Positions 1 through 10,561 of a stretch of 36,832 nucleotides of DNA are shown here, one piece after another. The stretch covers positions 1-36,832 of the forward strand of contig JAIBBZ010000044.1 in NCBI GenBank assembly GCA_019694435.1. The letters run 5' to 3'. The notes beneath the pieces are model-generated. The model searched no databases. It saw only the letters and a program-made list of their open reading frames with translations, and had not been told where the DNA came from. The first letter of the stretch is position 1, and the number at the start of each line of letters is the position of its first letter. The DNA is from Pirellulales bacterium (GTDB lineage Bacteria > Planctomycetota > Planctomycetia > Pirellulales > JAEUIK01). Made by a program: the position numbers and the translations under genes.

Positions 1-1
1 C

Positions 2-85
2 CTGGGCAAGACGGCGATTTCCGGCGCGCGCCGGCAGCGACTGCTCGATGCCGCACTCGCGGCTGTGCGCGGCAATGCAACGTAG
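2..85 (+). CDS. 3' end of an upstream gene (partial, cut by window edge)
   Basis: A reading frame is open from the window edge to a TAG at 83-85 and ends in a basic, helical-looking tail (ARRQRLLDAALAAVRGNAT). It overlaps the likely MFS start at 75 by 11 bases, as happens for co-transcribed genes. Only 27 codons are visible, so no family can be named. It may be chance in GC-rich DNA. Confidence 0.3.
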   Translation: MGKTAISGARRQRLLDAALAAVRGNAT

Positions 86-1403
86 TCCCGCCAGCGCGGT
101 TGCCGGCTCGGAGCGGCCTACCAGGGCTCGCTACCTCGTGTTGGCGGCATTGTGCCTGGGCGCGACCGTGGCCTACGTCCAGCGCAATTCGCTCGGCGCG
201 GCCGAGACGGTGATTCGCGCCGACCTGCAGCTCACCAAGCGCGAAATGGGCTGGGTGATGAGCAGTTTTTTCGTCAGCTATGCGCTGTTTCAACTCCCCA
301 GCGGCTGGTGGGGGCATCGCCTCGGTACGCGGCGCGGACTGACCCTGTTTGCCGCGCTATGGAGCGTGGCAACGGCCACGATCGGTCTGTGCACGGGGAT
401 GCCGGCCTTGATTGCCAGCCGCCTGGCGATGGGCGGGGCACAAGCCGGGTTGTTTCCCTGCTGCACGCAGACCGTCGCGCTCTGGTTTCCGCGCACGCAA
501 CGAGGCTTTCCATCCGGGGCACTGGGCGCTTTTCAATCGGTTGGCGGGGCCCTGGGCACCGCCTTGACCGGCTGGCTCGTCGGCGCGCAGGTGCTCGGTT
601 GGCGCAGCGTGTATGTGCTCTACGCCGTGCCGGGCTTGCTGGCGGCCGCGGCGTTCTACTTCTGGTTCCGCGACCGGCCCGAGGATCACGCGCAGGTGAA
701 CGCGCCCGAGCTGGCCCTCATCCGCCAGGGCTGCGATCTCGACGGCGACACGGCCGCTTTGATGCTGCCGCCCGAGCCCACGCCCTGGCTGGGGATGCTC
801 AAGAGCGTGCCGCTGTGGGCGATTTGCTGGGTACAGGTGTTTCGGGCCGCGGGATACATCTTTTTCGCCACCTGGTTCACGACCTACCTGGTCGAGTCGC
901 GGCACTTGTCGATCACGCGTAGCGGCTGGCTGACGAGCATGCCGCTGTTGGCCATCGTGGCGGGGCAGCTCTTCGGCGGCTGGCTCTCGGACTGGATCTT
1001 GCAGCAAACCGGCAGCCGCGATTGGGCCCGCAAATGGTTGTCGGTGGCGAGCATGTTGGGCTGCGCCGGCTGCATCGTCGTGGCGATCTTCTTGTCGTCC
1101 GCGTATGCGGCGGTGGCGGCGATCGGCGTGGGGGCGTTTGTCGGCGCGATCGGTGCGCCGTGTTCCTACGCGATCACCATCGACATGGGCGGGCGTCACG
1201 TGCCGATGGTCTTCAGCGTCATGAACATGGCGGGCAACGTCGGCGCGATCGGCTTCCCGGTTGCCGTACCGTATGTGCTGCAGGCCACGGGGAGCTGGGT
1301 GGCCGTGCTCTGGCTGTTCGCGGCCATGTATGTCGCCGCAGGGCTTTGCTGGCTGGTGATCGACACGCGCGGAACGGTTTTCGACCGTGGCGTGCGGCAC
1401 TAA
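75..1403 (+). CDS. MFS transporter, anion:cation symporter type
   Basis: A protein of 442 residues with about twelve hydrophobic segments. The first half has the MFS loop 2-3 pattern (LPSGWWGHRLGTRRGL), and the early motif NSLGAAETVIRADL followed by GWVMSSFFVSYALFQ is typical of the ACS group (hexuronate, glucarate and phthalate carriers). A central polar loop (about residues 200-250, RDRPEDHAQVNAPE) separates the two six-helix halves. It probably imports an organic anion across the inner membrane; the substrate cannot be read from sequence. The ATG at 75 is chosen because the extra residues from the ATG at 48 add only a Cys/Arg-rich stretch before the core. It likely follows a gene ending at 85. 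Confidence 0.85.
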   Translation: MQRSPASAVAGSERPTRARYLVLAALCLGATVAYVQRNSLGAAETVIRADLQLTKREMGWVMSSFFVSYALFQLPSGWWGHRLGTRRGLTLFAALWSVATATIGLCTGMPALIASRLAMGGAQAGLFPCCTQTVALWFPRTQRGFPSGALGAFQSVGGALGTALTGWLVGAQVLGWRSVYVLYAVPGLLAAAAFYFWFRDRPEDHAQVNAPELALIRQGCDLDGDTAALMLPPEPTPWLGMLKSVPLWAICWVQVFRAAGYIFFATWFTTYLVESRHLSITRSGWLTSMPLLAIVAGQLFGGWLSDWILQQTGSRDWARKWLSVASMLGCAGCIVVAIFLSSAYAAVAAIGVGAFVGAIGAPCSYAITIDMGGRHVPMVFSVMNMAGNVGAIGFPVAVPYVLQATGSWVAVLWLFAAMYVAAGLCWLVIDTRGTVFDRGVRH

Positions 1404-1613
1404 GACCTCGCGACTGCGCGCAGTGCTGGCGCGCGGCGGCGCGGTTGTGACGGCTGCCAAAGCTTTGGCGATCATGCGGCCGATAAACGGTATGGGCCGA
1501 AGCGACGTCGTCGGGCGGGATGTACCGCTGCCGGCAATTTCGTTCGGCATAACGGGGCCGGAACAGAGCGCAGCGGCGGCCCCCGAGGCGCAATCTTTTA
1601 CGAGGACGATGTC

Positions 1614-1979
1614 GTGAATTTCTATGCCTGGATTCGCGAGGGCGTGCGTCGCGCGGTCCTCCTGGGCGTCTCCGATGCGGTCGATCAGCTCGGCACGCCC
1701 AACGACGAAAACGGCGACCTGAACCACAATCTGCTGGCGATCCTCCGCGACTTGCCGCAACGTCCGGTGCTGGCGGCCGCCACGGGCGACGGCGCCGCGA
1801 TGGCGCTCGGCCACGAATCAGGTATCGGCCAGGTGGCCTCGTCGGTCGCGACCGCGCTGGCCGACGACGAGCCCGACACCACGCCACGGCGCGGCAGCGT
1901 GCAGCCGCTGGGTGCGAAGCGCAAGCGGTTGGGCCGCTCGCTCAGCCAGGTGGTCGATCGCCCGGCCGACGAGTCGTAA
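1614..1979 (+). CDS. Small conserved-looking protein of unknown function
   Basis: A 121-residue protein with a GTG start at 1614. The N-terminal third (FYAWIREGVRRAVLLGVSDA) is an amphipathic helix, followed by an acidic segment (NDENGDL), an Ala/Gly-rich middle and a basic tail (GAKRKRLGRSLSQV). There is no signal peptide or membrane helix. The N-terminal helix plus basic C-terminus hints at binding to membrane surface, nucleic acid or a partner protein, but no family is recognised. It stands alone between the MFS gene (210 bases upstream) and the convergent large cytochrome gene (54 bases downstream). It could be a planctomycete-specific gene; spurious ORF is the main alternative. Confidence 0.5.
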   Translation: MNFYAWIREGVRRAVLLGVSDAVDQLGTPNDENGDLNHNLLAILRDLPQRPVLAAATGDGAAMALGHESGIGQVASSVATALADDEPDTTPRRGSVQPLGAKRKRLGRSLSQVVDRPADES

Positions 1980-2033
1980 GCAGCGCCTGGCGCGAGCGCC
2001 GTTGGCACCTGGCTCGCGAGACCAACGCCGAAG

Positions 2034-5000
2034 CTATTTGAGCTTCGACAGAAACTCGACCAGGTCGCGCAGCTCGCGCTTTGAAAGCCGGCGCACGATC
2101 GAGTCGGGCATCGCCGAGATGCCCGTGCTCCGCTCGTCGACGTCGTCCTTGGCGACAATCGCAGTTTGTCCCTCGGGCGTGATCAGCTCGATCTCGCGAT
2201 CGTCCTCGCGGCGGACGATGCCCGTGTAGACGCGGCCATCGCCCGTGGCGATGACCGTGGTGTCGAAGCCCTTGGCGATCTTGCGATTGGGCGCGACGAT
2301 CGCCTCGAGCAGGTATTCGCGGGTCTGGTCCTTGGCCACCTTCGATAGCTCGGGGCCAACCTCGCCACCGTCGTCGCGCAGCCGGTGACAGCGGCGGCAG
2401 GCCACGTCGGTGCGCTCCATGAAGATCTGGCGGCCCAGGTTGGCGTCGCCGCCGACGAGTGTCTCGCGAAACGCGGACAGCGGATCATTCGGATCGCGTC
2501 GCGCCTCGAACTCGGCCAGCCGTTCTTTGATGGTTGCATGCTCGCGGCCGGCCGTGGCTTCGAGCAGTTCGAGTTGCAGCTCGCCGGGAACCTCGCCGGC
2601 CAGCAGCCGATCGAGCCAGGCGAGCAGGACTTCGTCCGAGCCGGCGCCGGAGATGGTCCCCAGCACAGCGAGCGCCCCCTGTTGCTCGTGGATTTCTCCC
2701 CGGGTCAGCACGTCGCTGAGGATTCGCACGGCCTCGGCGGGACGGACCTTGCCCAGCAACCGGCGCCCTTCGTTGCGCAAGTCGGCGTCGTCACTATCGA
2801 CGGCCGCCAGCACCGCCTGCTCCAGGCCCGAAGCGCCGAGCTTTTCCAGGGCCCGCAAGGCTTCGACGCGCAACTTGTCGTTCTGCCGTGCGTCGGGCAC
2901 GATCGCCGCGAGAGTCGCCTCGGCCTGTTTGACGTCGAGCGCTGCCGCGGTTCGGGCCACGGCCACGGCGACCTCCGACTTTTGCTGGCGCAACAAGGTT
3001 TCGACCACGCGGGCCAACGCCTCGGCGGCCGGTGCGGGATCGCGGGCCGGGAGCGGACGCCAGAGTCCCATGACGCGATCCAAGGGGGCCGGCTGCGCCC
3101 ACTCGGCCAGCATCTCGAGCGCCTCGATGCGCAAGGCGGTCGTACCTCGTGTTTGCGCGACGTATTCGACCAGCCGCGCCGCTTGCTCCGGCCCTCCCAG
3201 GCGAAAATTGGCGTTCAGGGACCGTCGTGTGAGCAATTCGTCGTCCAGCTTGCGATCGGCCAGCGCGGCCAACTGCGGAAACGCTGGCGCGATGGGCACG
3301 TCGTTGATGGCCCGCGCAGCCTCGGCGACCAGCCGCGGCTCGGCATCGTCGAGCAGCGCGGCGATCCGCGGGTCCTCGCGCCGGCGCAGCACCAGCAGCG
3401 CCCCCATTCGCACGGCCGGAGTTGGATCGTGGATCAAGCGCTCGATCGCCGCAGCATCGGCGCAGCCGAGCAACCCCATCACCCCGGCATGCCGCAGGTA
3501 ACGATCCTGGTCGGCGTTTTCGCGCAGCATTTCGACCAGCGGCTCGACCGCTTCGGGCCGGGCGAGCTTGCCCAGGGCCATGGCAGCGAAGAACCGCACG
3601 CGGGGCTCGGGCGCCTTGGTCAGCGCGATGAGCCCGGCCAGGCTCGGGACATAGTTGGCCTCGCCGAGCACCTTGGCGGCCTGGCACCGGACCTCGGCAT
3701 CGGGGTCGGTGAGCAGTCCGGCGATTGGTTCGACGACCTGGGGCGTTTGCCGGGCGATCTGGCCGATCCCCCACAAGGCATGCAGCCGCGCGAGCTGGCG
3801 ATTGTCCGCAGCGGCGACGTCGGCCAACAGCTTGGCGTGGGTTGGCCCGGCCGCGGCCAAGGCGAACTGCGCGTTTTGCCGCACGCGTTGGTCGCGATGG
3901 CCCAGCAGTTCGCGCAACTCGTCCGGGCTCCGATTGGCGAGATTCTCGCGGAGCAGTTTTGCGACCTCGGCAACCTCGGCGCTATCGGCCGTTGCTGGGG
4001 CATCGATCTTGTAGATGCGCCCCTTGCCGGTCTTGTCCCAGCCTTCGACCCAGTCGGTCAGATAGAGCGCGCTGTCGGTACCGAAATCGCAATCGGTGAC
4101 CAACACGGCCCAGACGAATTGATGCGCGTCCGTAATCTCGTAGGTCGCGCCTTTCGGCGCGACGCCGAACGAACGGATCCCGCTGATGCCGGCCGTGCCG
4201 CGGAAATCGGCCAGGAAGAAATGACCCCGGTAGCGCTCAGTCAAACCCGTGCCGGGGTAGTAGCACAGACCCGAGGGCCCGTCGCCCAGGTTGGCCAGCG
4301 GCGGCAAGATATATGCCGGCTGATCGTCGCGCTGCGGGTGCCACATTTTTTCCGCGTTCCAAGGTCCGCGCAAGTTGGGCCGGGTAACGAACTGGTAGCC
4401 GATGCGCCAACCGCTGTCGCCGCCTTCGACCACGTGGACCCACCGAGCCTTGTCGCCGCCGTCTGAGTTGTTGTCGCCAGTGAAGAGATTGCCGTAGTCG
4501 TCGAAGGCGAGTTCTTGCGGGTTGCGCAGCCCGTAGGCAAACACTTCAAGCTGGCTACCGTCGGGGTTGCAGCGCAGCACGGTGCCCGTGTCGGGATAGT
4601 CGAGCGTGCGTCCGTCGGCGGCGATGTGCAGGCCGCGGTCGCCGATGCTGAAGTAGAGCCGGCCATCGGGCCCGAATCGCAACCCGTGCAGATCGTGGCC
4701 GAGAAAGCCGACGTGGACGCCGTAGCCGGTGTGTAGCGAGCGTCGCTGGTCGGCGCGGCCGTCGCCGTCGGTGTCGCGCATTAACCACAAGTCGGGAATG
4801 CATGTGAAGTAGACGTCGCCGTTGCGCGCGAGCACTCCAGCGCCGATGCCATCGGCCGTATTGTGAAAGCCCTGGGCAAAGATGGTCGCGGTATCGGCCG
4901 TGCCATCGCCATCGCGGTCTTCGACGAGTCGCACGCGATCGTGCTCGCGCGCATAGCTGGGAAACTCATCCCCCAGCCATTTCTCGTACATCGCCACCCG

Positions 5001-5366
5001 GTCGGCGACGGTGCGGCAGGCTAGATCATCGACGAGCCAATTCATGTGCCGGCGGTCGTCGGTTACCCCGGCGTGCAACCGGAACGTCTCCACGACATAG
5101 AAGCGATTCTGCTCGTCGACGCAGAAGACCACCGGGTTGGCCAACAACGGCTCGGCCGCGAACAGCCGCTTGCGAAAGCCGTCGGGCACAATCAGCCGAT
5201 TCAGGGCCAACTCGCCCTCGCCCGAGGCCGGCAGCACCCGGGGCGTGTAGTCGTCGTTGGCCACTTCTTCGGCGGCAAGCGGCGCGGCCGCCGTCGCGGT
5301 TAGCAGGGCCAATAGCAGCGAAACAAGCACCCTGCTCGGGCGCGTGACTCTGGGGGTCGACATCAT
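2034..5366 (-). CDS. Secreted PVC-type propeller / HEAT-repeat / cytochrome c protein
   Basis: A 1110-residue exported protein in three parts. Residues 1-35 are a signal peptide (hydrophobic VLVSLLLALLTATAAA). About residues 45-450 form a sugar-dehydrogenase-like beta-propeller, with two calcium-loop motifs (DRDGDGTAD and DTDGDGRAD) and the loop NPQELAFDDYGNLFTGDNNS. About 470-960 are HEAT-like helical repeats rich in Ala, Leu and Arg. The C-terminal domain carries one c-type haem site, CRRCH at about 990, with a likely Met ligand in ISAMPD near 1086. Such proteins are abundant in Planctomycetota and are thought to oxidise sugars or alcohols in the periplasm and pass electrons to the haem; the substrate is unknown. 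Start at 5366 (ATG-ATG) is chosen because the signal peptide begins there; upstream codons run through a terminator hairpin. Confidence 0.9.
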   Translation of the reverse strand: MMSTPRVTRPSRVLVSLLLALLTATAAAPLAAEEVANDDYTPRVLPASGEGELALNRLIVPDGFRKRLFAAEPLLANPVVFCVDEQNRFYVVETFRLHAGVTDDRRHMNWLVDDLACRTVADRVAMYEKWLGDEFPSYAREHDRVRLVEDRDGDGTADTATIFAQGFHNTADGIGAGVLARNGDVYFTCIPDLWLMRDTDGDGRADQRRSLHTGYGVHVGFLGHDLHGLRFGPDGRLYFSIGDRGLHIAADGRTLDYPDTGTVLRCNPDGSQLEVFAYGLRNPQELAFDDYGNLFTGDNNSDGGDKARWVHVVEGGDSGWRIGYQFVTRPNLRGPWNAEKMWHPQRDDQPAYILPPLANLGDGPSGLCYYPGTGLTERYRGHFFLADFRGTAGISGIRSFGVAPKGATYEITDAHQFVWAVLVTDCDFGTDSALYLTDWVEGWDKTGKGRIYKIDAPATADSAEVAEVAKLLRENLANRSPDELRELLGHRDQRVRQNAQFALAAAGPTHAKLLADVAAADNRQLARLHALWGIGQIARQTPQVVEPIAGLLTDPDAEVRCQAAKVLGEANYVPSLAGLIALTKAPEPRVRFFAAMALGKLARPEAVEPLVEMLRENADQDRYLRHAGVMGLLGCADAAAIERLIHDPTPAVRMGALLVLRRREDPRIAALLDDAEPRLVAEAARAINDVPIAPAFPQLAALADRKLDDELLTRRSLNANFRLGGPEQAARLVEYVAQTRGTTALRIEALEMLAEWAQPAPLDRVMGLWRPLPARDPAPAAEALARVVETLLRQQKSEVAVAVARTAAALDVKQAEATLAAIVPDARQNDKLRVEALRALEKLGASGLEQAVLAAVDSDDADLRNEGRRLLGKVRPAEAVRILSDVLTRGEIHEQQGALAVLGTISGAGSDEVLLAWLDRLLAGEVPGELQLELLEATAGREHATIKERLAEFEARRDPNDPLSAFRETLVGGDANLGRQIFMERTDVACRRCHRLRDDGGEVGPELSKVAKDQTREYLLEAIVAPNRKIAKGFDTTVIATGDGRVYTGIVRREDDREIELITPEGQTAIVAKDDVDERSTGISAMPDSIVRRLSKRELRDLVEFLSKLK

Positions 5367-5391
5367 CGCTGAATGATCGTGGATTCGAGGG

Positions 5392-5428
5392 AATAACAAA
5401 CCGGCCCACGCGCGAGGACGTGGGCCGG
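5392..5428 (-). terminator. Intrinsic terminator after the DUF3500 gene
   Basis: A perfect 10-bp stem (CCGGCCCACG paired with CGTGGGCCGG, 8-base loop) at 5401-5428 is followed on the minus strand by TTTGTTATT. It lies 65 bases past the DUF3500 stop and before the start of the cytochrome/HEAT gene, so the two are probably separate transcription units. Confidence 0.8.
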
Positions 5429-5492
5429 AGGGGTTACGATTCAGGCCGCAAGGGCCAGCGCAGTCAGCAACAGCCGGCGCAGTCAACAACGT

Positions 5493-6542
5493 CTAGGCGT
5501 TGAGCTTGATAGACGGGTCGTCGGCGACGTTGACCCACACGTGGACGTGCGGCGCGCCGCGATAGTACCAGACGAACGACGGGCCCTCGATGCGCCAGCA
5601 ATCCCAGACTTCGTCGTTGCCGATGTCGCCTTCCTTGTAGAAGGCCAGCGAGCAGGCATCGAGGCCCCCCTGCGTCTTGAGGCAGGCCAGCGCCTCGTCG
5701 CGATCGCTCGCCCGATACGGTTCGAGCAGGCTCATCAGCACCTGCTGGGCGTGTTCGCGCTGATCGCTCGACAGCTCCTTCATCGGCAGACCCGGGTAGC
5801 CTCCGGCGGTTCCGCGGAAGGCCACGGCCTGCTCGTGGGGCAGCTTGCTGATCAGTGAGGCCGCGCGCTGTTTGCCGTCGAGCATCTGGAAGATCTTGTT
5901 CGCGGCGAGCGCCTGCGGCCAGAAGACGTTGCCCGGGTGATTGGGCTGCTCGTTGAAGCCCTCCGCGGCATGGCCGTAGAAGATCGGGCCGCCAAAGGCC
6001 ACGTGGTCGGCCGAGTTACCGTCGCAGCGGATCGTCAGGTGCCGGCCCGTCATCACGAACTCGAACTTGTCTTCGCCCGGTTTGCCGAAAATCGCGATGG
6101 TCTGATCGACGCCGTAGCCGCCGGCGTCGTCGTCGAGTTGCTGGTCGATTCTTTTGACCCATTCGGGGTTGTACAGGCCCTCGAAGATCTGCCGGATCAG
6201 CGCCTGCTGGTCCTTGTTGAACAGGTCGGAGCCAATTTCGGCCTCGCTGATCTGCCAGTTGTTGGCCACCCGGGTTCGCAGCAGTCCGCGCTCGGAATCG
6301 ACGTGTTCCCAGTCGAAGCAGGTCACCTTGCGTTGCGCCTCGTTGAGCGAGCCGTAAAGCTGCTTGACGAGTGACTCGGGCTGCGAGGGCGACTGCTCGT
6401 CGGCCCGCAGACCGGCGGGAGTCCACAAATTGCTGCCCAAGGCGCTTGCGGCGAGCGCGGCGGCGCCGGCTTGGTGCAGGAACTCGCGGCGATTCCAGTT
6501 CGTGGGCGAGCAATCGGGACAAGACGGTTGGCGAGCATTCAT
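5493..6542 (-). CDS. DUF3500 family protein, Tat-exported
   Basis: A 349-residue protein whose N-terminus is a twin-arginine signal (NRREFLHQAG followed by an Ala-rich hydrophobic stretch, residues 17-45). The mature part resembles DUF3500 proteins: the strands HLTIRCDGNSADHVAFGGP and the terminal GPSFVWYYRGAPHVHVWVNV, with several conserved His residues. The biochemical role of the family is not established. The ATG at 6542 has a strong ribosome site, GAGGAG, about 9 bases upstream; the frame is open further upstream but that region lies inside mutM. It should depend on the Tat pathway, whose TatC is encoded at 22696-23742. An intrinsic terminator follows at 5392-5428. Confidence 0.85.
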   Translation of the reverse strand: MNARQPSCPDCSPTNWNRREFLHQAGAAALAASALGSNLWTPAGLRADEQSPSQPESLVKQLYGSLNEAQRKVTCFDWEHVDSERGLLRTRVANNWQISEAEIGSDLFNKDQQALIRQIFEGLYNPEWVKRIDQQLDDDAGGYGVDQTIAIFGKPGEDKFEFVMTGRHLTIRCDGNSADHVAFGGPIFYGHAAEGFNEQPNHPGNVFWPQALAANKIFQMLDGKQRAASLISKLPHEQAVAFRGTAGGYPGLPMKELSSDQREHAQQVLMSLLEPYRASDRDEALACLKTQGGLDACSLAFYKEGDIGNDEVWDCWRIEGPSFVWYYRGAPHVHVWVNVADDPSIKLNA

Positions 6543-6646
6543 GACCAAACTCCTCGGCGAGTTTATGGATAGCGTGGGACGAAGCGCCTTGCGCGTCGCG
6601 GCGAGTGGTCTCAGCATTAGACCTACCCGGCCGGCGCACTGCAAAT

Positions 6647-7534
6647 TTACTTGGTCTGCGTGCCGACGGGCCGTGGGGCGATCGGCGCCGTACGGCGCCG
6701 GCCGCGCGGCTGGCAATCCGGGCAAAAGAAGGTCGAACGCTGGGCCTGCACGATGCGTAGGATCGTCGCGCCACAGCGCCGGCATGGCTGGCCCGCGCGA
6801 TCGTACACGCGGTGGTGGTTCTGGTAACCGCCCGCTTTGTTCAATGCATTGCGATACGTGCCGTCGGCGAGCGTCGAGCCTTCGTAACGGATGGCCTCGG
6901 CGAGGATCTCCCGGGTAGCCGCGGCCACCCGGTCCCATTCGTCGCGCGACAGGCCATGGCACTTGCGACGCGGGTCGATACCGGCCACGTGCAGGATCTC
7001 GGCCGCGTAGAGGTTTCCGATCCCGCAGACTGCCCGTTGGTCGAGCAAGGCAACCTTGATCGGCCGACGCCCGGCCGCGAGCCGCGCACGGAACTGCTCG
7101 GCGGTGATCTCGAGCGCATCGGGGCCGAGCTTCTCGGGGCCGTACAGCGTTGCGAAGCGACGCGCATCGGTCCAGCGCACGGTGCCCAGCCCGCGACGAT
7201 CCCAAAACAGCAATTCGCCGACGGGCCCGCCTTCGAGTTGCAAGGCCAGCCGGAGGTGCTCGCGATTCGGTGGCTCGGCCAGCAGCACCAGCCCCGTCAT
7301 CCGGGGTTCGATGACGATCCGTCCCGAGTCGCTCAACACGAGGACCACGCGCTTGCCCACCCGATCGACGCGCTCGATCGTCTGCCCTGCGGCGCGCTGT
7401 CGCAACGTCGCCCACGAGGGACGCACCGCGATCGGTCTGAGCCGGCAGGGTGGGCGGACGACGGCCGCAATGCGATGACCGACCACCGGCAGCACCCCGC
7501 GGCGCATGGTTTCGACTTCGGGCAACTCGGGCAT
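6647..7534 (-). CDS. mutM: Formamidopyrimidine-DNA glycosylase (Fpg/MutM)
   Basis: A 295-residue base-excision repair enzyme that removes oxidised purines such as 8-oxoguanine and cleaves the abasic strand. The N-terminus MPELPEVETMRRG supplies the catalytic Pro and Glu after Met removal; the lysine in VDRVGKRVVL (K61) matches the conserved Lys57. The C-terminal zinc finger has Cys at 251, 254, 271 and 274 (CRRCG and FFCPDC). Length is slightly above the usual 270 because of a Pro/Arg-rich tail. It runs in the same direction as the DUF3500 gene, 104 bases ahead of it, and is divergent from trpB. All key residues are present, so it should be active. Confidence 0.95.
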   Translation of the reverse strand: MPELPEVETMRRGVLPVVGHRIAAVVRPPCRLRPIAVRPSWATLRQRAAGQTIERVDRVGKRVVLVLSDSGRIVIEPRMTGLVLLAEPPNREHLRLALQLEGGPVGELLFWDRRGLGTVRWTDARRFATLYGPEKLGPDALEITAEQFRARLAAGRRPIKVALLDQRAVCGIGNLYAAEILHVAGIDPRRKCHGLSRDEWDRVAAATREILAEAIRYEGSTLADGTYRNALNKAGGYQNHHRVYDRAGQPCRRCGATILRIVQAQRSTFFCPDCQPRGRRRTAPIAPRPVGTQTK

Positions 7535-7728
7535 CGACGTGACCTAAAGAATTCGGCTCGGCGGAACATTGTACTTGTCTCCGCCGACGGGGAACCGGCA
7601 GCGAACCTTCGCCGGCGAATCCGGTCCATTAGCTCGCGGCGACGGCCCTTGACCGTGGGCGCCGTGCGGCTGAGAATCGCTCGAAGTCGTGCCGGATCCC
7701 CTTTTTCGTGTCGCTCGAAGCTGCCTTC

Positions 7729-8934
<1,206 letters not shown>

Positions 8935-8982
8935 CGCCCGCCACGAGAATTCCGCCCCCCTTGCAAGGGCCAGGTGCTTCCC

Positions 8983-9795
8983 ATGTCCGCGATCGACCAG
9001 GTATTCGCCCGACTCAAGGCCGAGCGTCGCAAGGCGTTTATCCCGTTCGTGACGGCGGGCGATCCGGACCTGGCCTTCACGGCGGACGTACTCCGGTGCC
9101 TGGCTCGGCACGGGGCGAGTCTGTGCGAGGTGGGAGTCCCCTACAGCGACCCCATCGCCGATGGCCCGGTGATTCAAGATTCTTACGCCCGCGCCCTGGC
9201 GCACAAGATCCGGGTGGCCGACATCCTGGCAACGCTCCGCGAGGCGACGCCGCAAATGTCCGCGCCGACGGTGACGATGGTCAGCTACGCGATTATCCAT
9301 CGCTATGGCCCCGAGCGCTTCGTGGCCGATGCACAAGCGGCCGGCATCGCAGGGGCGATCGTGCCGGATTTGCTGGTCGAAGAAGCCGGCGCGCTGGCGA
9401 CGCTCTGCCGGCAGGCCGATTTCAGCCTGATTCAACTGGTCACGCCCACCACGCCGCGCGAACGGGCCGTCCGCATCGCCGAATCGTCCACCGGCTTTGT
9501 GTACTACGTGTCGGTCACCGGCATCACGGGCGAGCGGACCCAATTGCCGCCGGAACTGCTGGAAAACGTGGCCTGGCTACGCGAACGGACCTCGCTGCCC
9601 ATCTGCATCGGTTTCGGCATCAGCCAGCCAGAACACGTCCGGCTGCTGGCCCCCGCGGCCGACGGCGTGATCGTCGGATCGGCCATTGTCCGCCGGGTCG
9701 GGGCGGCACAGCAGCGCCCCCGGGCCGAAGTGCTCGACGAAATTGGGCGCTATGTCGACGAACTAGTGGCGGCGCTGCCCCTGGCGACCCGGTAG
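8983..9795 (+). CDS. trpA: Tryptophan synthase alpha chain
   Basis: A 270-residue TIM-barrel lyase that splits indole-3-glycerol phosphate and feeds indole to TrpB. Both catalytic acids are seen at the classic positions: E49 in LCEVGVPYSDP and D60 in IADGP. Loop 6 reads VTPTTPRERAVRIA and the phosphate site includes IGFGISQPEH. The ATG at 8983 is chosen; a GTG at 8974 sits closer to the AAGGG at 8965-8969 and is an alternative adding three residues. It is co-directional with trpB (48-base gap), so the pair is very likely one transcript. Confidence 0.95.
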   Translation: MSAIDQVFARLKAERRKAFIPFVTAGDPDLAFTADVLRCLARHGASLCEVGVPYSDPIADGPVIQDSYARALAHKIRVADILATLREATPQMSAPTVTMVSYAIIHRYGPERFVADAQAAGIAGAIVPDLLVEEAGALATLCRQADFSLIQLVTPTTPRERAVRIAESSTGFVYYVSVTGITGERTQLPPELLENVAWLRERTSLPICIGFGISQPEHVRLLAPAADGVIVGSAIVRRVGAAQQRPRAEVLDEIGRYVDELVAALPLATR

Positions 9796-9860
9796 ATCTC
9801 CGGCTCGGCATTCCGGCAGGTTTCCGACCTCAGCATGCGGGGAGTCCGCGCGCATCGACC

Positions 9861-9890
9861 TTGACCCGTGAAAAAACGTGTGCATAGACT
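9861..9890 (+). promoter_or_regulatory. Candidate sigma-70-like promoter for the 174-aa gene
   Basis: TTGACC at 9861-9866 and TAGACT at 9885-9890 are 18 bases apart, upstream of the gene starting at 9995. A 7-bp hairpin (GGCCCGC/GCGGGCC, 9935-9957) lies in the resulting leader. Sequence match only. Confidence 0.4.
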
Positions 9891-9994
9891 TGCTCGTGAG
9901 GGTTAATCGAGGCCCCTTGCGCCCTGGTGCGCTTGGCCCGCTGACGATTTGCGGGCCCGGCGAGGCTGCCCGTGCAGGTCGAGGGTCGAGCGTT

Positions 9995-10519
9995 ATGTCG
10001 ATGGCTGATCGAGCGAGTTTGCGGGCCTACCTGGCAGGGCTGACGGAGACGACCTTTCAAGAGCGCCTGGGCGTGGCCGATCCGGCGTTGTTGGACTACC
10101 TGGTCGAATTGCTCGTCCGGTTCGTCCATATCGATGCGATTCACGCCATCCGCAATCTGACCGGCCGACGCCTTGAGGAAGTGGCCGAGATGCTCGTCGA
10201 GGCCGAACTGCGGCTCGGCGATGCCCGTCGCGAGGTCCATCGCCATATCGGCGACGTCACGCTGTTCTGGTCGGGCGTCTATCCCGAGGCGCTCGAAAAA
10301 CTGCACAAACGGGCCAAGTACGACTTTTTCGTCGACTACTGCGAAACAGGCAAACGCTCGTATCGCATCGCCAGTACGATCGCTGCGCCGGAAAAAGAGC
10401 ACGAAAACGACGTGCTGGCCCGGCTCAGCTACGAATTCGAGCTGTGCGCGTTCGGCCTGCGGCAGGTGCGCGATCAGTGGCAAGCCCGGCGCGAAGAACC
10501 GCCCCAACGACTCGGTTGA
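9995..10519 (+). CDS. Unknown 174-residue soluble protein
   Basis: A mostly helical, charged protein with no signal peptide or membrane segment. It begins MSMADRASLRAYLAGL, contains a helix NLTGRRLEEVAEMLVEAELR (about 56-75) and a segment with aromatic residues, VTLFWSGVYPEALEKL, and ends in a basic tail (WQARREEPPQRLG). No family is recognised. The ATG at 9995 is favoured (GAGGG about 10 bases upstream); the frame is open further upstream but through sequence containing a promoter-like element and a hairpin. It follows trpA by 199 bases and is convergent with the coiled-coil gene, so context gives no role. Confidence 0.6.
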   Translation: MSMADRASLRAYLAGLTETTFQERLGVADPALLDYLVELLVRFVHIDAIHAIRNLTGRRLEEVAEMLVEAELRLGDARREVHRHIGDVTLFWSGVYPEALEKLHKRAKYDFFVDYCETGKRSYRIASTIAAPEKEHENDVLARLSYEFELCAFGLRQVRDQWQARREEPPQRLG

Positions 10520-10561
10520 CGCGGTGGCTTGGCTGAAGCGGCCGGCTCGCCGAATTGGTCC

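Noticed and set aside
1387..1617. 76-codon frame overlapping the start of the 121-aa gene
   Set aside because: No start signal, atypical composition, and it overlaps the end of the MFS gene in another frame.
357..1814. 485-codon open frame on the minus strand
   Set aside because: Antisense to the MFS transporter; Arg/His-rich shadow.
2385..4466. 693-codon open frame on the plus strand
   Set aside because: It is antisense to the propeller/HEAT/cytochrome gene, which has clear domains; open antisense frames are common in this GC-rich DNA.
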